Shown piece after piece: positions 1 to 7,086 of a stretch of DNA of 22,026 nt. The DNA lies in NCBI GenBank assembly GCA_030528815.1, contig JAUMYE010000003.1:1-22026 (forward strand), in the 5' to 3' direction. The notes under the pieces were generated by a model, which saw only the letters and a program-made list of their open reading frames with translations, did no database searches and was not told where the DNA came from. Within the stretch, counting starts at the first letter, position 1, and each line of letters begins with the position of its first letter. Source of the DNA: Candidatus Saccharimonadota bacterium. Lineage in GTDB: Bacteria; Patescibacteriota; Saccharimonadia; Saccharimonadales; Saccharimonadaceae. A program made the translations under genes and the position numbers.

Positions 1-313
1 CACTTCCCTTAGTACAGGTCGTCTTAAGCTCTTGTCCGAAATCCAGAGGTCCATAAAATGGCTCCACTGGTATATTAGACTGAGTAACTATATTACCGGA
101 TTTAGTACATATTTGCTGGATTTCAGTTCCGTCCGGCCCAGTAAACGATTCGCAACCGCAGAGCGATCCATCAGGTTCTTCTATCACCGACTCACAAGAG
201 CCTAGCTCTGCATAAGCATCCTGCCCCAAAAGGCCAAAAATACCCGCAAACAAAAAGGCCGCAAAAACTGCACATACAATCCCCCACCTTCTTATATGAG
301 TCTTCTGCGACAT
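1..313 (-). CDS. Partial exported Cys-containing protein, C-terminus beyond left edge
   Basis: I translated this by hand on the minus strand from the ATG at 311-313; the frame stays open for 104 codons to the window edge. The N-terminus has basic residues (K4, R8, R9), then a hydrophobic stretch (about residues 10-28) and a signal-peptidase-I-like AYA|EL site near residue 34, so the protein is probably secreted or surface-exposed. The visible mature part has five Cys (motifs GSCES, SLCGCES, QQICT, TTCT), which suggests disulphide bonding. No family is recognised. There is no Shine-Dalgarno sequence. An extended -10 (TGC-TAAAAT, 326-334) ends 12 nt before the ATG, predicting a leader of only about 5 nt. 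A terminator at 361-393 separates it from the upstream surface-protein gene. Confidence 0.75.
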   Translation of the reverse strand, partial: MSQKTHIRRWGIVCAVFAAFLFAGIFGLLGQDAYAELGSCESVIEEPDGSLCGCESFTGPDGTEIQQICTKSGNIVTQSNIPVEPFYGPLDFGQELKTTCTKGS

Positions 314-325
314 AATGTTAGTTTT

Positions 326-334
326 ATTTTAGCA
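326..334 (-). promoter_or_regulatory. Extended -10 promoter of the left-edge exported protein
   Basis: On the minus strand TGC-TAAAAT is an extended -10 element ending 12 nt upstream of the ATG at 313. No good -35 is seen. Extended -10 elements of the TGn-TATAAT type recur at several other starts in this window, which supports the call. Confidence 0.5.
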
Positions 335-360
335 TAAACGTTTTATGATTTTTACCGCAC

Positions 361-393
361 AAAAAACCTCCCGAAAAATTCGAGAGGCTTTTT
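361..393 (-). terminator. Rho-independent terminator after the LPXTG gene
   Basis: The hairpin is CCTC-C-CGAA / TTCG-A-GAGG with an AAA loop and one C/A mismatch. An A-run (361-366) precedes it and a T-run (389-393) follows it on the plus strand, so on the minus strand it ends in six T. It can act in both directions; the neighbouring genes are both minus-strand, so it most likely ends the transcript of the 543-2702 gene. Confidence 0.7.
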
Positions 394-398
394 GTGGG

Positions 399-524
399 AC
401 AAGCCGGATCAAGACTAATCGCTTGATCTAAGAAGGACAGCTTGTGCGACTAGCGGAGCCGAAGCCCCGCTAGCCGTTTCCCAGCAATCCCCGACCAATC
501 TAGTCATCAGCTTCTGGGGAAGCT
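399..524. other. Hairpin-rich 3' region downstream of the LPXTG gene
   Basis: Three clear stem-loops lie between the LPXTG stop codon and the terminator. The first has outer arms ACAAGC/GCTTGT (399-404, 440-445) enclosing GATCAAG/CTTGATC (407-413, 422-428). The second is CTAGCGG/CCGCTAG (450-456, 467-473). The third is AGCTTC/GAAGCT with loop TGGG (509-524). GACTAG (448-453) could also pair with CTAGTC (500-505), giving an alternative fold. It may be a structured 3' UTR or a small RNA processed from it. It matches no RNA family I recognise (not tRNA, SRP RNA or tmRNA). Confidence 0.45.
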
Positions 525-542
525 CTATACTAGGCGGTCAAG

Positions 543-2702
543 TTATTTCTTGCGGCTAATGATATAGCCAGCAGCTGCTGCGCTTACGGATGCGATAGCA
601 ATCGTTGCGCCAAGAACATCTGCGTTACCAGTCTTAGGAAGTTCGGTTGGAGTATCCTCACAAACCTGGCCTTCGACTGTGACGTCAGCATCATCGGTCT
701 TTTCCGTGTTGTTGTCGTCATTGTATTTACCCTTAGCGACGTTTGTGAGTCTAGAAGAATCACAGTTGTCGGCATAGGATTCGTCAACAGTGGCGTAGAA
801 GTAAACAGTTACTTCAGTACCAGCATCAACATGATCGATCTTTAGACCACCGGCAATAATTTCATCACCCATAGTCTTACCATCGGTATATTCAGAGCTA
901 TAAACGATAGTAGAACCGTTTACATAGTTCAAACCAGCTGGCAATGCGTCGCTGATTACAACATTGTTAAGAACAGTGTTACCAGTGTTCTTGAACTGAA
1001 TGCGGTAACGAACAGTTTCGCCTGCCTTAGCGGTAACATTTTCACTCCAAGTATCAGAACCCTTGATCTGAACCATCTTGTCGATAGTGTAACCAGGGTG
1101 TTCTTCTGTACATTCCTGACCATCGATAGTGACGGTAGCAATGTCAGTCTTAGTCTTGCTATCATCGTTGTTATACTTACCAGCAACAGTGTTGACTAGT
1201 GGTTCAATATCACCACATTCGTCAGCGTATTCGCCAGAGACTGTAGCGTTGAAGTAAACGCCAATAGTCTGACCAGCCTTAACGGTACCGATGTTCATAC
1301 CATTATCGAAGAAGTGATCACCAGCAGTTAGCTTGTCATCATTGTTTTCTTCAGAGATTGGGCCATAAACAACAGTACTAATGTTTTCAACACCCTTTGG
1401 AAGAGTATCTTTTACGACTACGTCGTTAAGATCAACTTCACCAGTATTGAAGAAGCGGATGCGGTAATAAATCTTTTCACCTGGCTTAGCCTTAACGGTT
1501 TCAGACCATTCCGTATCGTTTTCAAGACGAACCATCTTGTCGATTTCGAAGCTTTCAGTACAGACCTTACCTTCGATATAAACATCGGCGGTATCAGTCT
1601 TAACATCAGTTACAGAACCATCGGTCTTGTAAGCCTTAGCTTCAACGACGTTACGACGTGGAGCTGGATTACATTCATCGCCTAGTTCGCTATCAACAGT
1701 AACGTTGAAGTAAACAATAGCTTCACCGTTTGGCTCGTAATCACCGATATTTAGACCTTCTAGAGAGAAGAGAGTATCTGGATACTGAACACCATCAGCG
1801 TGCTGATCATTTACAACATAGGTTGTACCTGGGACGTAAGTAACGCCATCAGGAAGCGTATCGCGTAGGCTGACGTTGTTTAGTTTAACATCTCCGGTGT
1901 TGGTGAACTTAAGCTTGTAAACAAGCGTATCACCAGCTTTTGCGTTAGTGCTATCAGCGAAATCGCCTTCAGCACCCTTTACCTTAACATCTTTTACGAT
2001 TTCATAGTTTGGATGTTCAGCGAACTGAGCTTTAACATGGAAAGTAACCCAACCAGAATAGCCGACACAGCCAGGAATGATACCATTCATAGTTTCATAA
2101 CCAAGCTGAGCACCATCTTCTGTGAAGAGCTCAGTATTAAGACCAAACTTATCTACGTTATTAGTATATTTTGCAGTACCTTCAACGTATGCTAGGTTAA
2201 ATTCTTCACCGTTAGCAGAGATAAAGGTTGTTTCGTCCCAAACTTCTTTTGGACTTGCGTTATCAGCGCGAATTGTACCCTGAACGGAAATGGATGTACC
2301 AGTTGTCGTTGGAAGGTTAACAATTGCCCTTACGTTTTCAGCCTGAAGATTTAGGTTAGAAGCAGCGTTGTTGTGTACATACATACGAACAACATATTCT
2401 TTACCTGGTTCAACCATAGTTTCATCAGACCAGTTGTTTTGATTTGCATCACCAGTATATTCAGATGCGATTACGAAGTAACGCTCATCACAAGCAGTAC
2501 CACGACCTTCACAGTCTGCAATATTGGTGCTTTGGATCAAAGCAGGGTTATTAGTGATAGAGTTGAATGTAACCTTGTCCGCAGGTTGCTCCATCGTGTA
2601 AGTATCACGACTTGGACCATAGGCCAAAGCTACGAGAGCGCCAGCGCCAGCGACTGCAGCAACAGCTGCAACGCCGATACTAGCTTTAGTGATTTTCTTC
2701 AT
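543..2702 (-). CDS. LPXTG-anchored surface protein with three DUF11-type repeats
   Basis: 719 aa. An N-terminal signal peptide (about 1-27, KK then an Ala/Val-rich core) leads into a unique domain (about 38-235). Three roughly 147-residue repeats follow (about 235-382, 386-532, 537-682), each with the DUF11/isopeptide-like pattern: xAKAGxxxxYxxxFxNTG, then LNxVxxxDxLPxGxxY, then VYFxxTV. The C-terminus is a classical sorting signal: LPKTG at 688-692, a hydrophobic segment and an SRKK tail, so sortase should anchor it to the cell envelope. DUF11 repeats build Ig-like stalks in adhesins and fimbria-like proteins; an adhesive or structural surface role is inferred. The start is supported by AAGAAAGGA about 10 nt upstream. 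It is followed by structured RNA and a terminator. Confidence 0.9.
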   Translation of the reverse strand: MKKITKASIGVAAVAAVAGAGALVALAYGPSRDTYTMEQPADKVTFNSITNNPALIQSTNIADCEGRGTACDERYFVIASEYTGDANQNNWSDETMVEPGKEYVVRMYVHNNAASNLNLQAENVRAIVNLPTTTGTSISVQGTIRADNASPKEVWDETTFISANGEEFNLAYVEGTAKYTNNVDKFGLNTELFTEDGAQLGYETMNGIIPGCVGYSGWVTFHVKAQFAEHPNYEIVKDVKVKGAEGDFADSTNAKAGDTLVYKLKFTNTGDVKLNNVSLRDTLPDGVTYVPGTTYVVNDQHADGVQYPDTLFSLEGLNIGDYEPNGEAIVYFNVTVDSELGDECNPAPRRNVVEAKAYKTDGSVTDVKTDTADVYIEGKVCTESFEIDKMVRLENDTEWSETVKAKPGEKIYYRIRFFNTGEVDLNDVVVKDTLPKGVENISTVVYGPISEENNDDKLTAGDHFFDNGMNIGTVKAGQTIGVYFNATVSGEYADECGDIEPLVNTVAGKYNNDDSKTKTDIATVTIDGQECTEEHPGYTIDKMVQIKGSDTWSENVTAKAGETVRYRIQFKNTGNTVLNNVVISDALPAGLNYVNGSTIVYSSEYTDGKTMGDEIIAGGLKIDHVDAGTEVTVYFYATVDESYADNCDSSRLTNVAKGKYNDDNNTEKTDDADVTVEGQVCEDTPTELPKTGNADVLGATIAIASVSAAAAGYIISRKK

Positions 2703-2779
2703 AGAAATTAATTCCTTTCTTAAAAAGTAGATTAAGTGGAAATGTTAACTATATCATTTTGCCTTATTGTTAAACTATC

Positions 2780-2795
2780 AAAATCGGACTGTTAC
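2780..2795 (-). repeat. 16-bp inverted repeat, copy 1
   Basis: The sequence AAAATCGGACTGTTAC (plus strand) is the exact reverse complement of 4735-4750. It lies upstream of the LPXTG gene start. The two copies bracket the two-gene unit at 2870-4623. The match stops at both ends of the 16 bp. Confidence 0.7.
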
Positions 2796-2813
2796 TATGC
2801 AGAACATGGAAGC

Positions 2814-2839
2814 AGGAGGGGTCAGGGGTGACCCCTCCT
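2814..2839 (-). terminator. Strong 11-bp hairpin after the 2870-3991 gene
   Basis: A perfect stem AGGAGGGGTCA / TGACCCCTCCT with a four-base loop lies 30 nt past the stop codon of the minus-strand gene. Neither side has a T-run, so it is not a textbook Rho-independent terminator; it may instead stabilise the mRNA 3' end. Confidence 0.45.
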
Positions 2840-2869
2840 ATAAGGAACGTTTGAGCAATTCAGGAATTA

Positions 2870-3991
2870 TTAGCCAAACTTATCGTCGGCTGCCTTTTCC
2901 TGCTGATCGTTCAGTTCTCCGTGCGGTTTATCCGTAGCCACAGCCTCAGGAACAGTTGCCGGAGCAACCTCTTCAAAAGGAACTGTATACGGAGCGCCAG
3001 TCACGAATTCAACCTTCTCCGTTGCGGGAGGAGCTTGAGTCTGAACGGACTCAGTCTGTGTCTCAGTCTTCTTGGCTTCCGTCGGCGGCTCCGGTGCTAC
3101 ATAGCTAGACGGAGCGGTCTCACGAGGGGTCAGATCCGTATGAATCTTACTCTCGTCAACCTTTCCACCGATGTCCGGATCGTTAGGACGAACCGGAGCA
3201 ACGCTCGGGTCTTTCGGCTCGAGGGTCGTAACTGTGGTTGTCTGAGGTGTTGTTTCCTCAGGCGGTGCAGTTGTTGTCGGAGGCGGGGTCGTGGTTTTTG
3301 TCGGCGGATTCCAATCAGGAACATCCACCGGCTGACCGCCACACTGGATTCTCAGTTTGAGAATCGAACCGTCATCCCACTTGATTACGATTGCAGTACC
3401 GCCATCGTTTTGGGTGTTCTTGACAGTCAGTGCCGGACGTTTACCGTTGTCGTATGCGCCATTAATCTGGTACATCTGACTCGTGTAATTGTTCAGCTCT
3501 TCAGTGCTGATGTTACCCTTCTTAATCTCGTCCTTGATAGACTCAATCATTTTGAGGTATTCATCTTTATGACCTTTGCCGCCATCGTTGATGAAGTAGT
3601 CAGCTGCATCATTGGCTCTTGCACCAATCAGCGAGCTAGACCACTTATCGAGAAACTTTGTGCCGTGGCCCTGATCCATAGCCAGCGCAATCGCGCAGCC
3701 GAGGACAGGGTCAGCCTTACCATCATCCGAACCATCCATTCTTGCGAACAGATCATTCAGAGCGGTTTCGGCTTTGTTGTCGTCGAACTTCAGGGGTTTA
3801 CCAAAATTGTAATCATTGTTGGCATCCCCGTCGTTCTGGACCTTGTCGTTCTCGTATTCCACCCACTCAGGAGTGGAGGTGTCATCGCCAGTGAAGCTAG
3901 ACACCATATCTCCGTAGGCGCCGCCAGTCAGAAGACCGACGATAGCCGTCGAGAAGAGGAGAACGACGACCGTTGCGATCAATCGTCTCAT
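2870..3991 (-). CDS. Exported Pro/Thr-rich hypothetical protein
   Basis: 373 aa from the ATG at 3991, chosen because AGGAGG sits 8 nt upstream; a GTG at 4000 in the same frame overlaps the upstream stop codon and is less likely. The N-terminus is a signal peptide or signal anchor (MRRLIATVVVLLF, ending near GGAYG). A charged, probably folded domain follows (about 25-220), containing GCAIALAMDQGHG and ending with a CGG. The rest is low-complexity: a TTTPPPTTTAPPEETTPQTT linker (about 230-260) and a Pro/Glu/Thr-rich tail that looks disordered and wall-spanning. There is no LPXTG motif or C-terminal membrane helix. It is the second gene of the unit starting at 4623, and its Shine-Dalgarno lies in the last two Arg codons of that gene, so translation is probably coupled. 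Family not recognised. Confidence 0.8.
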   Translation of the reverse strand: MRRLIATVVVLLFSTAIVGLLTGGAYGDMVSSFTGDDTSTPEWVEYENDKVQNDGDANNDYNFGKPLKFDDNKAETALNDLFARMDGSDDGKADPVLGCAIALAMDQGHGTKFLDKWSSSLIGARANDAADYFINDGGKGHKDEYLKMIESIKDEIKKGNISTEELNNYTSQMYQINGAYDNGKRPALTVKNTQNDGGTAIVIKWDDGSILKLRIQCGGQPVDVPDWNPPTKTTTPPPTTTAPPEETTPQTTTVTTLEPKDPSVAPVRPNDPDIGGKVDESKIHTDLTPRETAPSSYVAPEPPTEAKKTETQTESVQTQAPPATEKVEFVTGAPYTVPFEEVAPATVPEAVATDKPHGELNDQQEKAADDKFG

Positions 3992-3996
3992 TGAAG

Positions 3997-4623
3997 TCAC
4001 CTCCTAGCGACTCTGTACGCAAAGGCTGCAATAGCCTGTGCTACGGCATAGACAACCCAGCTAACTGTTGCTCCTACAAGAACCGAGATAAGTCTGCACA
4101 CGAATGTGCTGTATTTCGGTTCGGTATAGAGCACTGTGCCGGTTGCCTTATCTACGATGTTGGTTACCTCAGAAAGGAGAGAAGCATTAATATTGAGGCC
4201 GACAATGATGCCGGCAACAATTGCAAGGACGATCAGCAAGATGGTGAGCCATGTAGGAACACCGCCGCCGATTCTTGCGATGAGAGTACCCAGCATGGTG
4301 CGGGTATCCTCTCCTTCTCTTCTGACTGCCTTGGTAACCTCGGTGGCTGCTGCTGTCGTAACAGCACGGGACTTCTTGCCTTCAGCTTTGGTAGCCTTGG
4401 CATTCTCAACAGCTGCAGCAGTCACTACGGCTCTGGTGGCCTTGTGCTGCTTCTTGCTGTTTTTGGCGGTCTCTGCAGCGGCTGCTGCGATGACTGCCTG
4501 GGTCTGCTTGTGCTGCTTGCGGTTGTCCTTGGATGTTGCAGCTGCGGCTGCAGCGGCGATCTGGGCAACCTGCTTTGCAGTAGCAGGCTTGCCGGTGCTG
4601 GTCTTTTTGGTCTTCGTTGCCAT
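3997..4623 (-). CDS. Membrane protein with four 22-residue Ala-rich repeats
   Basis: 208 aa from the ATG at 4623, preceded by AAGGAGG at 8 nt; an ATG 27 nt upstream overlaps that Shine-Dalgarno and is rejected. After a Lys/Thr-rich start come four consecutive units of 22-23 residues (about 22-110), each an Ala block followed by a basic/polar block (motifs SKKQHKATRAV, KAEGKKSRAV, REGEDTRTM). This predicts a long amphipathic helix or coiled coil. A membrane helix follows (about 124-145), then a loop, a second hydrophobic segment (about 172-202) and a basic end (AYRVARR). Family not recognised. It is the first gene of a two-gene unit with a strong promoter and a structured leader. A cytoplasmic helical stalk anchored in the membrane is an inference. 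Confidence 0.8.
   Translation of the reverse strand: MATKTKKTSTGKPATAKQVAQIAAAAAAATSKDNRKQHKQTQAVIAAAAAETAKNSKKQHKATRAVVTAAAVENAKATKAEGKKSRAVTTAAATEVTKAVRREGEDTRTMLGTLIARIGGGVPTWLTILLIVLAIVAGIIVGLNINASLLSEVTNIVDKATGTVLYTEPKYSTFVCRLISVLVGATVSWVVYAVAQAIAAFAYRVARR
4294..4560 (-). repeat. Four tandem 22-codon repeats inside the 3997-4623 gene
   Basis: Codons 22-110 encode four consecutive 22-23-residue units beginning at I22, I45, V67 and T89. Each starts Ala-rich and ends in a basic/polar segment closing with TQAV, TRAV, SRAV or TRTM. Similarity falls off in the fourth unit, as in an old internal duplication. Confidence 0.7.
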
Positions 4624-4795
4624 ATGATCAACCTCCTTAAGTTGTGGCAAAAAAATTTTCGGGCCTCCGAAGTATAAAAGCCCTTTGACTTATTGACACT
4701 TGCTCAAAAGTGTCGCCGTACACTGTTGTGCACGGTAACAGTCCGATTTTAATTAGCTCTTCTCGTAGGGCCTTGCGCGGTCTTACAATAAGATG
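4624..4795 (-). promoter_or_regulatory. Structured ~170-nt 5' leader of the 4623 operon
   Basis: The untranslated leader holds several stems: TCTTA-TTG-TAAGA at its very start (4781-4793), CCGTACAC/GTGCACGG with one mismatch (4716-4735), and GACACTT/AAGTGTC (4695-4714). A possible small terminator, TTCGG-AGGC-CCGAA (4658-4671), is followed on the minus strand by seven T (4649-4655), 10 nt before AAGGAGG. Long-range pairing AAGGCCCT (4767-4774) with AGGGCTTT (4677-4684) is possible, and the GGGC of the latter could instead pair with the GCCC of the terminator loop. This layout suits attenuation. It matches no riboswitch I recognise. Confidence 0.45.
4735..4750 (+). repeat. 16-bp inverted repeat, copy 2
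   Basis: GTAACAGTCCGATTTT is the exact reverse complement of 2780-2795. It lies within the leader of the 4623 operon, directly beside the stem at 4716-4735. Confidence 0.7.
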
Positions 4796-4800
4796 GCCTT

Positions 4801-4829
4801 ATTATATCAAATCTTTGCTTTTTTGTCAA
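4801..4829 (-). promoter_or_regulatory. Consensus sigma70 promoter of the 4623 operon
   Basis: Minus strand: TTGACA (4824-4829), 17-bp spacer, TATAAT (4801-4806). Both hexamers are perfect. Transcription should start near 4794-4795. Confidence 0.85.
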
Positions 4830-4921
4830 TAGCATTATAGGGGAGTTTACAGCACTAGCTTTTTGTTTTATCCATAAGCGGTTTGGGTGGTTTTTGGGGC
4901 CGTTTTTAGCGTCATTTTTGG

Positions 4922-5710
4922 CTATTTTTCAAACATTTGGGCCAGACCAGAGGTCTTAACAAGGCGCATATTTGTGTTGTTTTTTACGAAGCTCTCGATC
5001 GCCTCATGTTGGCTAATATCCGATTCTAGGATTAGTTTGCCCTGCTCGGCTAGTTTCGTATTGCTTTCTAAGATTAGATTTTTGATGTCTTTGAGACCAA
5101 AATCCTCGGAATAGAGGGCAGTTTCTGGCTCAAAATCCAGCTCTGGGCTGAGCCAATCCCAGTTTTTGTCCACATAAGGGAGATTTGCAACGATAATATC
5201 GAATTTTTCATCCACATTTTTTAAGAGATCGGATTTCTTGAACTCCAGATTTGCATGCAAATTTTTAGCGTTTTTCTCTGCTGCTAACAAAGCTTTTTCG
5301 GAAATGTCTACCGCCATGACATCGCTTTCGGGAAGCTCAAGCTTAAGAGTAATAGCGATGCAACCACTACCCGTGCCAACATCTAGAATTTTTGGTTTTT
5401 CTAGAGATAGTTCTTTAACAAGATCAATAATCGCCTCGGTTTCTGGGCGTGGAATAAGCGTATCTGAAGTAACCAAAAACTCCCTACCATAAAACTCCTT
5501 AGAACCAAGGATATATGCGACAGGTTCGTGGTTCTGGCGGCGTTTAAGATATTCTTCTGCCAGTTTTTGCTCGGATTCGGTCAATTCATAATCTGGATGG
5601 GCATGCAAAAAGACACGCTCTTTGTTAAGAGCGTGCGCTAGGATTAATTCCGCGTCGAGGTGGCTAATTTGCGATGTCGCTGCTCTTTTCAGCCATGAGC
5701 TCACGTTCAT
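4922..5710 (-). CDS. prmC: Release factor glutamine methyltransferase
   Basis: PrmC/HemK methylates the Gln of the GGQ motif in peptide release factors, using S-adenosylmethionine. The start is set at the ATG at 5710 (262 aa), with GAGGAG about 10 nt upstream and a sequence (MNVSSWLKRA) that fits the family; an upstream in-frame ATG at 5749 lies deeper inside prfA. Seen in the sequence: the N-terminal helical domain with EPVAYILG (62-69), IPRPETE (86-92) and the SAM-binding loop ILDVGTGSGCIAI (108-120). The substrate-binding motif reads NLPY (176-179) instead of the usual NPPY. The gene overlaps prfA, its substrate's gene, by 47 bp, the usual prfA-prmC arrangement. Confidence 0.93.
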   Translation of the reverse strand: MNVSSWLKRAATSQISHLDAELILAHALNKERVFLHAHPDYELTESEQKLAEEYLKRRQNHEPVAYILGSKEFYGREFLVTSDTLIPRPETEAIIDLVKELSLEKPKILDVGTGSGCIAITLKLELPESDVMAVDISEKALLAAEKNAKNLHANLEFKKSDLLKNVDEKFDIIVANLPYVDKNWDWLSPELDFEPETALYSEDFGLKDIKNLILESNTKLAEQGKLILESDISQHEAIESFVKNNTNMRLVKTSGLAQMFEK

Positions 5711-6710
5711 TTTTCTGTAGCTCCTCAATAATATCTTCAATATCGCCATTCATAGCAGCAGAGATGTTGCTGCGAGAGTAATGGATGCGATGATCTGTTA
5801 TGCGATCCTGTGGGAAGTTGTAAGTACGAATCTTTTCGCTGCGGTCGCCAGTACCAATAAGAGATTTGCGAGCATCAGAAGCGTTGGCGCGATCCTCGGC
5901 AAGCTTGCGCTCCAAGAGGCGACTACGAAGAACGGTCATAGCCTTGATGCGGTTTTGTTGCTGAGAACGCTCGTCCTGCATAGCAACAACGAGACCAGTT
6001 GGCAAGTGAGTAATACGAACAGCGGAGTCGGTAGTGTTAACACCCTGACCGCCGTGACCACCAGAACGATAAATATCGATTCGAAGATCTTCTGGATTGA
6101 TTTCAAGATCCTGCTCCTCTGCTTCAGGAAGAACAGCTACAGTTGCCGTACTAGTATGAATACGACCCTGAGATTCGGTTACTGGGATACGCTGAACACG
6201 ATGAACGCCGCCTTCAAACTTTAGCTGACCATATGGGCGGTCACCAGAAACACGGAAGATAACCTCTTTGTAGCCACCAGCGTCATTAACGCTTTCGGAC
6301 TGAAGTTCGACTTTCATATTATGAGTTTCAGCGTAGCGGAGATACATGCGATAGAGATCGCCGGCAAAAAGGCTAGCCTCGTCACCACCTGCGCCAGCGC
6401 GAATTTCGATAATAGCAGGCTTGTCATCGTTAGGATCGCGAGGAAGAAGCATCTCGGAAAGCTTAGCTTCGGATTCTTCGAGCTCTTTTTCAAGGTCGGC
6501 TTTGAATTCGGCAAGCTCGGCGTCAGTTTCAGCTTCTTTGATGTCGGATTTAAGCTGTTCGATTTTGTGACCTAGTTCTAGGAGATCATCAATCTCGCCA
6601 AGACGGCGATTTTTGGTTGCAAAATTTGCGTCAGCATAAGCATTTGGCTGACTAAGGAAGTCGGTAATCTCCTGTTTTTCTTTATTTAGGGCATCAAAAT
6701 CTAGATTCAT
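5664..6710 (-). CDS. prfA: Peptide chain release factor 1
   Basis: 348 aa, full length for RF1, which reads UAA and UAG stop codons and releases the nascent chain. The stop-codon recognition tripeptide is PVT at 176-178 (PxT class of RF1, not the SPF of RF2), within RIPVTESQGRIHTST. The catalytic GGQ is at 220-222 in SGGHGGQGVNTTDSAVR. The N-terminal coiled-coil domain is Glu/Lys-rich (about 35-90). The ATG at 6710 has no Shine-Dalgarno; an extended -10 ends 8 nt before it, so the mRNA is probably leaderless. It is followed by overlapping prmC. Confidence 0.96.
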   Translation of the reverse strand: MNLDFDALNKEKQEITDFLSQPNAYADANFATKNRRLGEIDDLLELGHKIEQLKSDIKEAETDAELAEFKADLEKELEESEAKLSEMLLPRDPNDDKPAIIEIRAGAGGDEASLFAGDLYRMYLRYAETHNMKVELQSESVNDAGGYKEVIFRVSGDRPYGQLKFEGGVHRVQRIPVTESQGRIHTSTATVAVLPEAEEQDLEINPEDLRIDIYRSGGHGGQGVNTTDSAVRITHLPTGLVVAMQDERSQQQNRIKAMTVLRSRLLERKLAEDRANASDARKSLIGTGDRSEKIRTYNFPQDRITDHRIHYSRSNISAAMNGDIEDIIEELQKNERELMAEKSSDIAN

Positions 6711-6718
6711 TAAGGGGT

Positions 6719-6727
6719 ATTATAACA
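6719..6727 (-). promoter_or_regulatory. Extended -10 promoter giving leaderless prfA mRNA
   Basis: Minus strand TGT-TATAAT is followed by eight bases and then the prfA ATG. A start 6-8 nt past the hexamer would fall at or within a base or two of the initiation codon. The upstream side abuts the terminator of the preceding gene. Confidence 0.65.
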
Positions 6728-6728
6728 T

Positions 6729-6753
6729 AAAAAAGCCCCGCGGGATGCGGGGC
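6729..6753 (-). terminator. Rho-independent terminator after the 96-aa gene
   Basis: A perfect 7-bp stem GCCCCGC/GCGGGGC with loop ATCCC (minus strand) is followed by six T. It starts 9 nt past the stop codon of the 6762-7052 gene and isolates prfA from it. Confidence 0.9.
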
Positions 6754-6761
6754 GAGATAAA

Positions 6762-7052
6762 TTAAATATAGTAGGCACTAAGAAGAGTCGCCCAGCGGCC
6801 ACGCTCCTTTTCTACCTCATCGGCAGTAGTCTCGTAGTTCTCGGCGATCATCTTGTCAGGCCAACGACTGTCAAGGTAATGTCTGCAGAAGCAATACAAA
6901 TCTTCCTCGATGTCTTCGGACTTACTGTCGGGCTGATGCAGCTTTTTCTTGTAGTGTGCCGGAAAAGACAGTTCAATCTTGCCAGACTGATAGTCTCTAA
7001 CCAGCGAACCCAGATCAAGTGCCTTTCTTACCGTTCCTTCGTTTTTACTCAT
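6762..7052 (-). CDS. Small hypothetical protein (96 aa)
   Basis: The ATG at 7052 has an excellent Shine-Dalgarno (AAAGGAGG, 8 nt upstream), a consensus-like promoter (7087-7115) and a terminator just past its stop, so this is a real single-gene unit. The protein is soluble and charged, with two Cys (YCFCRHYLD, about 53-61) and an acidic, helix-prone C-terminal half (TTADEVEKERGRW). There is no signal peptide or membrane helix. No family is recognised and no function is proposed. Confidence 0.8.
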   Translation of the reverse strand: MSKNEGTVRKALDLGSLVRDYQSGKIELSFPAHYKKKLHQPDSKSEDIEEDLYCFCRHYLDSRWPDKMIAENYETTADEVEKERGRWATLLSAYYI

Positions 7053-7086
7053 ATAAACGACCTCCTTTTTGGAACAGGATTATATT

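Noticed and set aside
399..524. tRNA, SRP RNA or tmRNA gene
   Set aside because: No T-loop TTCRANNC with acceptor pairing, no SRP Alu/GGAA core and no tag-peptide frame could be found.
543..2702. CRISPR or short tandem DNA repeats in the LPXTG gene
   Set aside because: The repeats are ~147-residue protein domains with diverged DNA, not short direct repeats with spacers; no CRISPR array is visible anywhere in the window.
2703..2780. Precise -35/-10 promoter for the LPXTG gene
   Set aside because: TATAGT and TTGATA/TTTAAC-like hexamers exist, but no pair has acceptable spacing; a call would be a guess.
2921..3994. Long plus-strand reading frame opposite the 2870-3991 gene
   Set aside because: It is antisense to a gene with signal peptide, Shine-Dalgarno and operon context; its product is Cys/Arg/Leu-rich with no domain, as expected of a shadow frame.
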